Position numbers and translations under genes: made by a program
Notes under the pieces: generated by a model
What the model was told of the DNA's origin: nothing
Databases searched by the model: none
What the model saw: the letters and a program-made list of their open reading frames with translations, nothing else
Shown here: positions 10,766-22,997 of the stretch, one piece after another
How positions within the stretch are numbered: the stretch's first letter is position 1
How the letters are laid out: the number at the start of each line of letters is the position of its first letter
Origin: Agapanthus africanus
Taxonomy: Eukaryota; Streptophyta; Magnoliopsida; Asparagales; Amaryllidaceae
DNA length: 64,000 bases
NCBI GenBank assembly: GCA_030015575.1
Contig: CM057338.1
Span: 629,602,189 to 629,666,188, forward strand
Reading direction: 5' to 3'

Positions 10766-13700
10766 ATTCTCTCACTCCTAAACACACACAAACACACTCA
10801 CCTGCAGCAGAGGCAGCAGCAGCTCCATCATCATCAGAAGCAGCAGCATCATCATCATCAGCAACAGCATCATCATCATCATCATCAGTAGCAGCAGCAG
10901 GAGCAGCAGGCAGCAACAGCAGTAGCAGGAGCTCCAGCAACCTACAGCAGCTCTTCTCCACTTCTTCACCTGCTCTCTAGGGTTCTTTAGGATATATTTC
11001 TGAACCCTTTCCCTAGTTTGCTTAGCTTGTGTGTTAATTAGCTTCGATTAGTGTTAAATTAGCTAGTTTACTGCTAATTAAGGTGATTTGTATGGAATGT
11101 TTTTTAAGTGATGATTGTGTTAGTTAACCTAGATTATTTTAGTGTTATTAGGGTCACTTCAACAGAAAAATAACCCAGATTTCACTAAAATACCTTAGGT
11201 TTTGTGTTTAGTGCAAATTGTCGTTTTTATGCGATATATTAGCATTTTTGTAATCTGCTTTTGACCCGGATCCTTCAGAACAAAATTGAGAAAACTGGGG
11301 CATGTACACTAGGTCTAGATACCACCACCTGAACACGAAACCTTATTTTCAAACTTTGGCCGCAGATTTATTCGGTTTGGCCGCAATTTGCGGCCAAGTA
11401 GGGAGCATGGGTGTTGGGGTTTTGTGTAGGGCTCTCTGCTGTGTTGTCTAGTATTTTGGCATGTCTAGTTTTGTAAGATTTTACCTGTAGGAAAATCTGG
11501 GATCAAATATCGTTTTGGTGTTCATTGTGTTTGCGCGATACGTGAGAGGGTTCTGTGATCCAGCGTATCGCGGCGTGTCGCGATGGTTTTAGACGCGTAT
11601 ACACATGTTTTAGCGTACCATGCACACGCGCGTTTAGTTCACGACGCGAGTTTCTCGTTTTCGGTTCGATATCGCGTTTTGCGGAATATTTGGCTTATGT
11701 ATGATTTCCATGTCTTATTTGCAGGTTTGCAGGCAGGGACTACGGACACTGCTATAAAGGGGCAGATGGTAGGATTCACCTAGCGTGGAGCGTAGGTGAG
11801 TAGATTTAACATCTACAGGGGAATCGCCCACATGACGATATGCGTCTGGGCTAGAATTCTAATACTTGTCGCATATTCTATGTCATTGTTAGAATTCCGC
11901 CTTTACCCTATTTGCTTAGATATAGTTGTACTGTGACTAGTAGCCGTAGGACACTGCACCTATTATTGACGCTTCATGTTGCACGAGCACGGATTGCATG
12001 CTACACACACACCGTCAATAATTGCCATGTCACACACTAACCATTATAGATACTATTGTTTGTCACACATGACATCTAGCTTATCGGTATACCTATAGTG
12101 TAACATACCTTTAGTGATAGGTACATATACACCCTGCACATATTTTACTTATACCGGGGGGATATCCTACATATTTTACTTATACCCAGCGGGGTATACG
12201 ACATCAGTTCTTATAGGTAGATACCTATACATTGCTACACCTGTATGTTACACACATATTCAGTTGCAGTCACATATTTACCTTTACTGATGTTACTTAG
12301 CTGTACCTTATTGGTTTCGCATACATCTGGTTCAGCTACATATTCTCTGTTATATGCTCGAATTTCAGATATATCGTGTATTTTTATTCCTGGATTGCGC
12401 CTTATTATTTGGATTTTACATGATATTTTCTGGATTTGGGAACCGCGGGAGTCCATGAAATTATGCATACATTGGAAAACCCGGTTTCCTTGATATGATA
12501 TTTACGCATCCACCATGGGTTTTATCGGTGCTGATTATATATACCCCTACGAGGAGGTGTCGAGGCCGTAGAGGGTACATGGTGGGGCCCGGAGGTACCC
12601 CGGGGCAAGAAAGGGTTAACGATGTGCTATAAGCCGATGAGCCCGGCAGGGGAACCATACCATCCGGTGACAGTACCAATGACTCGGCGGGGATCATGGA
12701 GATACCGTTGGGAGTCATGTGCGTATGCATACGTCGAAAGGCGAGGGTCAGAGCTAGGCACTCGTGCTTTCGGGACAGCGTATGATACGTACCTATCAGG
12801 ATTTCTGGATTGATGCTTGGCACATTGTTTTCATGATATTTCTTTAATACCTTTGTATATATAACAGGGGATTTAGCCATTATTATATATACCCTTACAC
12901 CAATATTAGTGGAATAGGACGCTAATATATGTGTATTGCCCCCATCATATTTATTTCTGCAAATATATATATAGCTTTAGGATGTTAGAAACTTACTTGA
13001 GATTCGACTTGGGATATAGGTGATTCATTGAGATTGGATATTGGATATGAAAGAGATTGTTGATTTGTACATTCGAGATATAGGAGAGCTTTTCGATATT
13101 GTACATTGAGGTGATGTGAGACTTATATGATGTGAGAGCCCCGTTTTAGGGGGCTGATTTGAGGAATTGTGGATTTGAGTGTCTTGATAGATTGTGATCC
13201 TGCCACGATGTCAGGTTTACGTGGAAATGACATATTCCACCCCTACCTCACACTTATCTACTTTATGCACGGTTTCATATATTGGTAGTACCTGTTAGTG
13301 TACCCTTATGATAGTTGCATATTTACATTCTCATATCCCTATTGCATGGTTATTGCATACTATTGTTATGTTACTATTGCTTCACATATTGATTGTACAT
13401 GCTAGTGTACTTTCTTTTATTCAGCATTTGCATGACATGTTATTACAGTAATCGCATATCTTAGATTCATGCTGTACGTGCATTCCTGCGATTACCTGCA
13501 TATGTTATCTACTATTCACGAGTTGGCAACTCACCCCCGTTGTGCCATAGGTATTTCAGGTTGTTCCCCAGAGTAGTCGAGGCAGGCTATTCTGCTATTC
13601 AGCTATCCTCTTTTGCTACAGATACCGCATCAGCTCACAGTACTATTTTGCTTAGGTGGGTTTTGGTGGTTATCTGTATTTTGTATTGTACATTCGTTGT

Positions 13701-14079
13701 ATCTTGTACTCTCCATCTACTATTATGTTATTGACTTAGAGACTTGGTGAGGACGATAAAGTATATTATTTGTGGATTTGCTGTCTTCTATATACAGCTT
13801 TCTCTCTATTGTCTTTATTTCTTCGCTACGGCGTCGTATATTTGTATTGTATTCATCTTGGCTAGTTTTTACAAAAAGGGGGTGTTGCCAAAATTTTAAA
13901 GAAATAAAGTAGGACTTTTAAAGAATTTGGGTTACGATTTCAAATGTTTCAAAAACTTATTTTATCTTTTCCATATTTTTATGGTTTAGACTTCTGGGTT
14001 TTGGCTTTCTTTTACTACTTTACATCTTAGGGCGTTGCGTAGTACTAGGGCCATCACGGGCCAATTTCCGGTCGTGACA
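10766..14079 (+). mobile_element. E0: Tekay-type 3' LTR, right part
   Basis: This continues the LTR broken by E1 and ends ggtcgtgaca, a typical Tekay LTR end. With 72-500 the LTR is about 3.7 kb, which is long. It contains a trinucleotide repeat near its start and AT-rich sequence at 11900-13500. Short reading frames (up to 139 aa at 12461-12880, minus) show no recognisable family. The next bases (acatg, 14080-14084) would be one target-duplication copy; its partner is off-window. Confidence 0.75.
10804..10930 (+). repeat. Imperfect (CAG)n/(CAT)n trinucleotide tract
   Basis: About 125 bp of alternating cag- and cat-type triplets lies in the Tekay LTR just right of the E1 insertion. It opens an 85-aa Ala/Ser-rich frame and homopolymer frames on the other strand, none judged a gene. 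Confidence 0.9.
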
Positions 14080-15476
14080 ACATGCTTAAGATGATTGGCT
14101 ACATAGAGGAGCACGCGGCCCTTGGGACCACGTTGGAGAATGAGCTCTATACGGACTTGATTCTCTAGTCCCTTCCTTCCACTTACGTCCAGTTCATCCT
14201 GAACTTTAACTTGCAGGAAAAAGAAGTTGAACTTTCAGAACTCCTCAACATACTGAGGAGTGCAGAGGGCACCCTACAGAATGGTAGGGAAACATCCACT
14301 TTGTTTATAGGAGGATCTTCCTCTTCTAGGTCCAGGACGAAAGCCAAGGGAAAGAAGAAGAAAACCCCCGCCAAACCAAGGGGCGGCGTTAGTAAAGTGG
14401 ATACGAAGGGAAAGGCAAAGGCAACAAAGCTAGCGGGGAAGCTTGTGGATAAGGAAGAATGCTTTTACTGTCACAAGAGTGGACACTGGAACAAAGATTG
14501 CAGGGCTTGGAAGGCCAAAACACAGGATCTGAAGCAAGTTGCGGCTTCAACTTCAGGTGTGTATGTTATTGAAAACTATCTATCAATCAACACTACGTCC
14601 TGGATATTGGATACCGGATCAGGATCTCATATCTGTAATTCTTTGCAGGCGTTGAGAAAGCGTAGGTTTTTGAAGGCAGGTGACATGACCCTCAAAGTTG
14701 CAAACGGAGCTAGCATGGATGCTGAGGCCGTGGGGGACTATCACCTGGGAATGTCAGATGGACATGTTTTGGTTTTACGTAATTGCTTTTTTGTACCCAA
14801 TGCAACTTGTAGTATCATTTCTGTATCTTTGATTTCTAAAGAAGGTTATGAATTTGCGTTTGTAAGTAATGTTGTAAACATTCACCTTAATCAAGTTCTG
14901 ATTGGGTCAGGTACATTAAGCAATGGTATATACGTATTAAACCAACCACAGATTTTCAATGTCCAGAATACACACAAAAGAAAGTCTCCGGAAACAAAGC
15001 ATATTTTCTTATGGTAATGTAGACTGGGTCACATCAATGAGAGAAGGTTGACAAAGTTACATACAGAAGAATATTTGGATCCGTTCGAATACCAATCATA
15101 TGCAACTTGTCAATCCTGTCTCAAAAGAAAGATGACAAAGACTCCGTTCACTGGACACGGAGTAAGAGCGAGCGAGCTCTTGGGACTCCTACACAGCGAC
15201 GTGTGCGGTCCAATGTCTATACATGCACGAAGCGGTTATTCTTACTTCATTACTTTTACGGATGACTTTTCAAGGTACGGATATGTCTTCCTGATGAAAC
15301 ATAAATCCGAAGCCTTTAGAAAATTCCAAGAATATAAGAATGAAGTAGAAAAACAAATAGGCAAAAGTATCAAAACACTGAGATCTGATCGAGGTGGTGA
15401 ATACTTGAGTGCCGAGTTCCTGGATTACTTAAAAGAGAATGGAATTCTCTCTCAGCTTACTCCTCCATACACTCCG
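14080..15476 (+). mobile_element. E2: Angela-like copia, gag to integrase (left part)
   Basis: Translated similarity shows the end of the copia Gag domain (14090-14290), then a basic stretch and a CCHC zinc knuckle (CFYCHKSGHWNKDC, residues 84-97 of the 268-aa frame at 14211-15017). An aspartic protease active site follows (LDTGSGSH, residues 133-140), then the Gag-pre-integrase region. A second frame (15048-15488) carries the integrase zinc-binding end and core words HSDVCGP and SDRGGEY. E0 removed contact with the 5' part, and E3 splits integrase at 15476. It is a fossil with a few breaks in addition to the two insertions. Confidence 0.88.
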
Positions 15477-17627
15477 TGTTGGAGATAGTGCCCTCATAGT
15501 CAATTATTGGATCGCAGGTACGTGATTGCAATGATTGCGGAGGACCTATCCCGGTAGGACAGTCTTACTCGAAATGATAGTATGCTATCTGGTTTGCCTT
15601 TATCAGTTGTGTACATGTTCAGGTGACTGATTGCATGTTACACTTTGATAGAGCCCTTAGGATCTGGCTTTACTACCAACTGTATGATGGCGATCATATA
15701 CGTGAGAGTTGGGTAGTTTATATGCATATCCTTAATTGTGGTCCCTAGTCGTGGGAGTTTCGAGACAGGGCATCGATACTCCGGAGTAGACTAGTGTATA
15801 CAGTCGAGACCCCGACGAGGGGCGGTGGCCGGTCTCACAAGCCACTGGTGTCAGTTGGATCACCTAAGATGTATACAGGTGCTCATTGGGTTATGAGTAC
15901 ACCGGACAGGACTCGCCGGGAATCTGCTAGTTAGTATTATATCTACCGTCAGATAGCAGTTCCCTGGTGACATGTGTACAGGTTAGTTCATCGACCTGAG
16001 GTCGTCATTTGTCTCGTGTGAGTTCCCACTGTGCTTTGATTTCTACCCTACCACGGCTCAAAGGAGTCGTGCAAACAGGTAGCTTTTGGGTACAGTCCCG
16101 AGCCATATGGAGGCACGTGAGCGGATCGACAGGTGTTTCGTCTCTCCCGGTATTGGGGGCGAGGTCGTGCTGTGTCTAGGAGAGCCATTACACAAATCCA
16201 TGGCCATGGTAGGAGATTTACTGGTAGGTACTCCAGTAGTATCTCAGGGTGTATTGAGGCTACACTCCGACACGACTTATACTGCTTCTGGGGGTCTGAC
16301 GTTACTAGCCCCCTAGGCGGATATGCGATACTCATTGACGAACGGACCGGACTGTATATACATTGTCACTGTTAGGCTCAGTAGGGTTTTCGGAGGAGTT
16401 CGCTCATCGGTCTCCCTTGAGTTCGCTCCTCGGCCACCCTTGAGGTCAGTCCGTGGGCAGCCGTTACGCATTGCTAGTGCCGCTGACGGTTTGTGGTTAA
16501 ACCCACTGCCAGGGTGCTGACGAGTCATTAGAGTCCCCCACAGGCATTTTCCCAAGTTCGGGCGAAACGTTGTAGAGGCCGTATGGTTTTATGGCAGGGT
16601 TCGGAAAATGCACGTGCGTTTACGCACGTGTTATTTTTCGGGCAGATAATACTGGTCGGCTTTGGTTTAAGCCGGATCCGAGTATTATATTGAGTAGGTA
16701 TAATATCTTTGTCTCAGTTGCATTTGTATTCGGTCGTAATACAAATGCGGGTATATTTATACAGTTTCGGGGTTGTCCTGAAATTCGTTTCAGGATCACT
16801 TTTGGAAGTTGCCAGTTTCCAGTTTTCTATCAGCCGTCTTTTAACATTCGGTTAAAGACGGATTTATCTTTTCTTCTGTTATGAGTGAGTCATCATTCTA
16901 GAAGCTTCTAGAAGTGATGATGAGGCATATGACTCATTAGTGCTTTAATGGTTTCATTAAAGGCATGATGAGGTGTTTAAATGACTCATGCTTTGTATTC
17001 AACCATTTCTTGTTTAGCTTAAGATATTTGTTCTTCATGATAAGCTTCATATCTTATGGTCACCACTTGGAGCTCCTACACTCACCTCTCTCCTTTGATA
17101 TATATAGCCTCCTCTCTCTCTCTCTTTCACTTACTTGTTGATTTCATTTTTCAAGAGAGAAAAGATTATGATAGGTTTTATCGGTGTATGGAATTTCACA
17201 GTCCATTTTATTCCATCATGCGATTCCTTCGGCAACTTCATTAACCGTCCGTCCATAGCTTTGGACGGAACGAGACAAAGTCATCTACTCATTCTCTACA
17301 TCAATCTTGGTCGTCTCTTTTAGCAAACTTGACGACCGAGTTGCCTCGAGTCAGAGGCGGGAGCCCGTTTAAAGAATCGATCATGTGGTGCCACCTCGAC
17401 GAAGGATTCGGAGATCGACGAGATCAGAGCAGCCGCAACGGAGCGTGGGATGATGGTTGAAGAACGAAGGACTCGGATCGTTCGGTACAACCCTTCTTCC
17501 CTCTTTGTAGATTGTTAGTTTAGCAATAATGGAAGATCCGGGTTAAAGTATACGATAGCGCCAAGTTTAAAAGTTTTATTCCGCATTTGGCATCTGTAGA
17601 CTGCCGGGGCGCTAGCGTAGACTTACA
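15477..17627 (+). repeat. E3 5' LTR
   Basis: It runs tgttgg to cttaca, 2151 bp. Structures include stem-loops at 16720-16748 (perfect gcatttgtatt arm), 16776-16795 (8-bp stem, ttcg loop) and an 18-bp palindrome ttctagaagcttctagaa near 16897. It has one hairpin at the site where E1 has three tandem units. Confidence 0.93.
17099..17106 (+). promoter_or_regulatory. Likely TATA box of the E3 5' LTR
   Basis: TATATATA is followed within 12 bases by a CT-rich run. The same box is at 24620-24627 in the 3' LTR. Its position suggests U3 ends near 17130. Confidence 0.55.
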
Positions 17628-17628
17628 G

Positions 17629-17640
17629 TGGTATCAGAGA
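17629..17640 (+). other. E3 primer binding site (initiator Met tRNA)
   Basis: tggtatcagaga lies one base after the 5' LTR, a slightly varied Met-tRNA primer match. Confidence 0.88.
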
Positions 17641-20600
17641 CTCACCATTTTGCTATACTAACTTGTGCTAACGCGTTTAAAACATCGATCCGACCGAAAA
17701 TCGAAAACTGCAAAAATCGCATTTTTCTTCACTTGACAGTTCTGTTAATTTTAAACGGTATCAAAATTGATTTCTGGATATCTTAAAAATCCGAGCAGGT
17801 GATTTTAAGACCCACGACAAAATTTGGACTCGTGACTCCTCCAAGTTGCCGCGGAAGCGCGGCCAAACCCATGGTTTGGCCGCCCTTCCGCGGCCATGTG
17901 AGGAGCACGTGCTCCCAGTTTTTGCCAGTGGGTTCTAATTTGGATTTTGTGATTTTTGCGATATATAGTTTTGGCCCAGGTTTTGTTACTGTTCACCAGT
18001 AAGCAGTGGGGCCCACTTTTTAATATTTCGTCTTTGGTCGATCGAAATTTAAACACGTTAGTTTACAGTGCTTACATTATATCTCCGACCGGGAATGTCA
18101 TTTGATCGGTAAACTGCGTCTGATTGCTATAGTTCTTTTAGACGGGTTTGCGAACGTGACATTCGCGTTGATGTTCTGTGTTGTGCTGTATTGTTGCGGA
18201 CTTGTCGTGGTGGATAGCAGTGTGCAATGGTAGTACGGTTTGAGTTTATTTGTACATTTGATATTGCGGGGCGAGCGTCCAACTTGTGGACTGCCGTCAC
18301 TGCCTGTTGTATAATATTCTTTTTGGGGCACGACCAGGTTGCGGTCGATGTACCTATTGTACTATTTTTCATTACTGTACTAGGTTTTACCCCGCGACGG
18401 AGTGCACGGATAGCCGGGTTCGGGAAAGCAACGGGTCCGCATCTCATGGCTTTGAGAGGCAGAGGGGCCCCACTTCAGAATTGGCAGACTATTCGCCGCA
18501 CTCGTAGGGGGTACAGGTTGACCCAAGGAGGGGTGCCCAAGATTACCGGATTCCGTGAAGTGCCGGGTGTTCCTTTCACTGTGCTGTGGGGACTGCCTCG
18601 CTTCAGGTTTTGGCGGGTAACTTGCCGCACCCGTAGGGGTCTAGGTTTCATTGCACAGGCTATCCACACGACAGGGGAACGTCGAGTTTCAGCAGCGGCT
18701 CTGTGAAACTCGGGGATCCCAGATATCTGTATTGTTCTGTGATGCTTATTACTTTTCTGTAATGTTGCATATTATCACGCCTGGAGCGATTATGTATATT
18801 GGTTTATATACTATTAGATGTTGTATATGTTTTACACCCGCGCTAGTCCAGTCCCCGCTCTGTCGTTAGTTAAGTAACCTAACGGGTGATGACGGGACCC
18901 AGTGACGAATGCGGATGGCATATACGTACATTTTATTTTCGTTCTTTTCTGGTGTGATTGATTGATGGGACTGCGTTGATTCTGATCAATGCAAAGCAAA
19001 ACAAACCTGTTTGAGTTGTTGGAACAATTTTAAAAAGTGTTATTGCAAAGACATTTTCTTTTGTTATGCATAGCGGTATTCAGTGGAATATCCAGCACCT
19101 CATTCGACGAGGCAAGGGCTGATATCCCTTCACCGGGAAAGACCCCTTGGACAGAAGTTTGCGTCAGGGTAATAACTTTACTATAGTCGATTACAAGTTG
19201 CTTTGCATAGCGGTATTCAGTGGAATATCCTGCACCTCATTCCACGAGGAAAGAGCCGAGATCCCTTTACCGGGAGTGACCTCTTTAGCAAAAGGTTTTC
19301 GCCACTATATTTTAAAAAGCTATCAGGTTCCTTCAGCGATATCAAGTTCACTACGCTAAAGGTTTTTCGCCAAAAACCAGCCGTAGCCCTCCGTCACTTC
19401 TTTTGGGTATTCAGTAGTATTCAAGCTATGTATTTTGACCTAACGCCAAGGCATAGTGTTTGGTAGCTGCTGGGTATTCAATTGTTGCATAGATAGATGA
19501 GTTAGTTTGGGACAGCCGTTCTGCCATTTTGACCTAACGCCAAGGGCATGTACGGGTGGGTTCAAATTAACAAGATAGTGATGGGTAGAACTTGGCATGT
19601 GACTTATGACATTTTGACCTAACGCCAAGGTTATAAGAGCATGGGGCAAAAACTATATCGGGAGTTTCTAAAGAAACTGAAACTTGCCAAGTATGCGCAT
19701 ACCTTCTGGAGTATGAGTAACGTGGATGCATTCCATCACGTTATCATGCGATGAGAGTTGGATCCCGATTCCCACTGATGAGTTGGTTTACTCTTCGGGT
19801 GATCCCGATTGATTCTTCTTTAGGTTTGGAGGAGAATTTGACAGGACAGTGGGAGGTTTCCGGATTAGATAAAGATATGACCATTCTGATCTAGGTTAGA
19901 GTGCACGCAGAGTGTTTCTTTTCTCTCTCTCTCTTTGGCAGCGACCTTTGACCGACCCTAGACTATGACTCAGTGACCAGGTTGACCGAACCTTCTTAAA
20001 ATACTGGCTTTTGGATTGTCTGAGTTGCATAAGTCATTGCCACTCCTTCTTTTACCCTTTGAATTTCTCAGAACACCCGTATTACTACGGATATCCACTT
20101 CCATTGGATAGATCCATCGTATGGTTATATACGAACTCGAAGGGACTTCTTCGGGGATGGATCCAGGTTCAGGAGAAATAGAATTGGTTTATTCAGTTGT
20201 CTTTTATTATCACCTTCTCTCAGGTTGCGAGAGCTCCTTGGTTTAGGAGAGTACACCTATTACGCTTATTGGATAGTCTTATTCCAAACCATAGGCTGGT
20301 GCCGAAAGGTAGGGAATGAAGAAAACCAATTAGCCTAAGTAGGGTGTGCAGAAGGTAATATGTAAAGACAAAATAAAGGGATTAGAAAGAGGGCAAAGTA
20401 AATTGCGACTGATATCATTCACGACCAAAACCGCGTACTTCATCGCCACTCCTATTTCACTTTTAAAAGAATAAGGTATTATTCAGTTGTCTTTTATCAT
20501 CACCGTCTCTCAGTTGCGAGTACTCCTTGGTTTAGGAGGGTACACCTATTATGCTTACTGGATAGTCTTCTTCCAAACCATAGGCTGGTGCCGAACGGTA

Positions 20601-22982
20601 GGGAAGGAAGAAAACCATTTAGCCTAACGATGGTGTACAGAAGGTAACGACTAAAGACAAATAAAGGGGATTTGGAGAGATGGCAAAGAGATATACGGTT
20701 GAAGTCATGAATTGGATTATGGAAGAGGCATTGCTATGAATACCAGGATACCCCTACGAAACATTTTCATGTTTCAGTGCATTGTTAAAGAAAAACTGTT
20801 TTCCCGATTAGATACTTACTCCAAGGGTATGTATTTACCAGGTTTCATTTTCATATCTGTATGGTTTTACAGATGATGAGTGGGAGTAAGATATTGGGAA
20901 TTAGGTGATCATCCTCATTATATCGGAATTCGTTGTAATTGGTGATATTTGAGGAAATCGCCAGGGTACAGTTTTCTACCTACGACGCACAGGTTTTGAG
21001 TTGTTTAACTCAGCGGACTTATACAGAGTATTGTATGTTGTCCAAGTGTCCTTCAGGACAAAGGGGTAGGTCCTCGTACTTTGTTCTGTTTACTTATAAC
21101 TTCTCTAGTATTTAGACGAGTGTTTCGTAGAAATACAAGGTCTAAGTTTTGAGAAGTTGTGGGTATAAGAATAAAGTAGAGAACCGGGTATCACAAGTAT
21201 CGGGATTCTTCAAAGAGATCGAAGATGTAGATTCTTGTGATTGGTATTCAGATGATAGTGATGGTTTTGAGAAACGTGTTTCTATTTCAGGTTACTCATA
21301 ATTGGATGGTTTCCTAAGTTGAGTAATGCTGAATAGCCTCTTTCCATTAAGTTGATATGCACTGGAGACAGCTGCATGGTTTGAATATGGTTCCAATTAA
21401 ATAAGTGCCAAAGTTTCTGTATTGGATATAGAATGGATCGTACCTTAAAAGAAATTAAGGTATGGGGAGTTGTCCAGCTTATGCTTAAAACCAGACTCTG
21501 GATAACTCAGGGCACGTTTCTGTAATGGCTGTTTTGTGGGTTGACCCTGGCTATGACGAGGGTTGATATTCTACCATTTGGAAGATCAATAGTGTTATTG
21601 TTCTTGACTCGCCACAGTTTTAGTAAAATGGATCTTTTTCAGAAAACAGTAGTGGGAGTATGGTAGAACTGGAAGTGATTCCAGAACCGCGAACGATTAC
21701 GGAAAATTTAATAGGACCTATACATTCAATCAGGTTTGACATTCCAATAGCCACTCCGCAGATATGGTAGGTAACCTCAGACACCCGAGAGGTACTTTGG
21801 TAGCCTCAAGGACGGTGACAGGGAGGTTCTTATCTACCCAGACTTGACACTACTGTTGTTCCAGGATATGAGACCCGGTAAGAGGGTTGTCGTAGTCAGT
21901 GGGAGCAGCGGAAACATAGTGGGCAAGATGCTTATATCTATTTATAGACTTGAGCAGATATAGCGGAGATAGATCGTCTAATTTTGATGTGACAGTCATG
22001 GGTTTGACTTCAATCAGAATAGGGGATGGATCAGTTAAGAAGGTAGTAGGATGTGATGTCATGGTATCTGGATGACATACACAGAGTGGGAAGTAAAATT
22101 CCTTTACTACGATCGGTTGTACCGTGGTCGTCACACAGTTGTTTCTCCAGACAGGACATGGATATAATATTTGACATTCTGGTTTCTGGATCTATGGTTT
22201 TAGATCTAGATTTGGGTGGTTTCCCAATGTGGGTACTTTGACAGATATTCTAATGGTTTTTAGAATAGTTGACTCCTAGCATGGTAGTGTACCTGCAGGT
22301 GATGGAGTCACCCTCTCTAAAGGTGTCGTATAGACTAAAGGGGAGAGGGATGTGCATGATTGGCAGATCACTTGCTTAGGCAATTGAGTCAATCATGAGA
22401 TGTCAAGTACCACACCAGATGTTGTTTTTGCACTAGATGCAATAAGTTTGTATTAATCCAATCCTGGAGAAACATAAGGAAGCAGTTTTAGAACATTGGT
22501 ACATGTTCTACGGATTTGATAACGGCAGCCTCTTTCGGGAGACGGTTATCATTCCAGGCTTCAAAGGTGACATGGATGACAGAGTGATTGTCAGAGTTTT
22601 AGTTTTCCCTCTGACGAGAGACAGTATTATGGACAGGTGGTCCAAAGGATACTGTGGGTGGCATAGTGCCCGATACTGATTAGGTTCAGTGATCGATACA
22701 GTCTAAGAAGTTTGGATATGGTGTTCATTTATGAACTAAGGTCCCATCAGATATCCAGACATATTCTAAGACAGGTACTACTCAATTCGGGAGATGGTTT
22801 TCTCCGCGAACTTGAGATTATGAGAGATACAGAAAGAAACTTCTAGGCGGATCCACTCACTAAGGCTATTTTCTCGAACACAATAGTTTTACAAACGGGC
22901 TTTGTGAAACTGATTAGTAGAGGAGTTGGATGTTCGGTTTCACACGGGCTGTGAGTAGTCGACATCGCAATATTAGCCTTGA
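17641..22982 (+). mobile_element. E3 interior: leader plus decayed pol-like sequence
   Basis: The order matches E1: a conserved leader, a duplicated 137-bp domain (19085 and 19222), the triple stem-loop (19426-19637), a repeated segment near 20271 and 20560 (period 289), then traces of the copia integrase-RT linker and RT. The 159-aa frame at 18227-18706 lies in a leader stretch conserved at the DNA level (compare 3420-3653 and 43885-44118) and is not accepted as a gene. Confidence 0.72.
19426..19637 (+). other. Triple stem-loop RNA motif in leader (E3)
   Basis: Hairpins are at 19426-19456 (ctatg/catag), 19516-19555 (ccgt and tgcc with ggca and acgg) and 19603-19637 (cttatgac/gttataag). Each carries ttttgacctaacgccaagg in the loop. 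Compared with E1, both arms changed together (ctgtg/cacag to ctatg/catag). Confidence 0.75.
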
Positions 22983-22997
22983 GTGCAAGTGGGAGAT
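22983..22997 (+). other. E3 polypurine tract
   Basis: gtgcaagtgggaga immediately precedes the 3' LTR. Confidence 0.85.

Noticed and set aside
10723-10980. 85-aa Ala/Ser-rich frame
   Set aside because: It is the translation of a cag/cat trinucleotide tract inside a Tekay LTR.
12461-12880. 139-aa minus-strand frame
   Set aside because: It lies within the Tekay LTR and has no recognisable motif; probably chance.
18227-18706. 159-aa frame in the E3 leader
   Set aside because: The equivalent leader in E1 and E5 is conserved as DNA but not as one protein frame; frame ends and starts differ, so RNA or packaging function is likelier.
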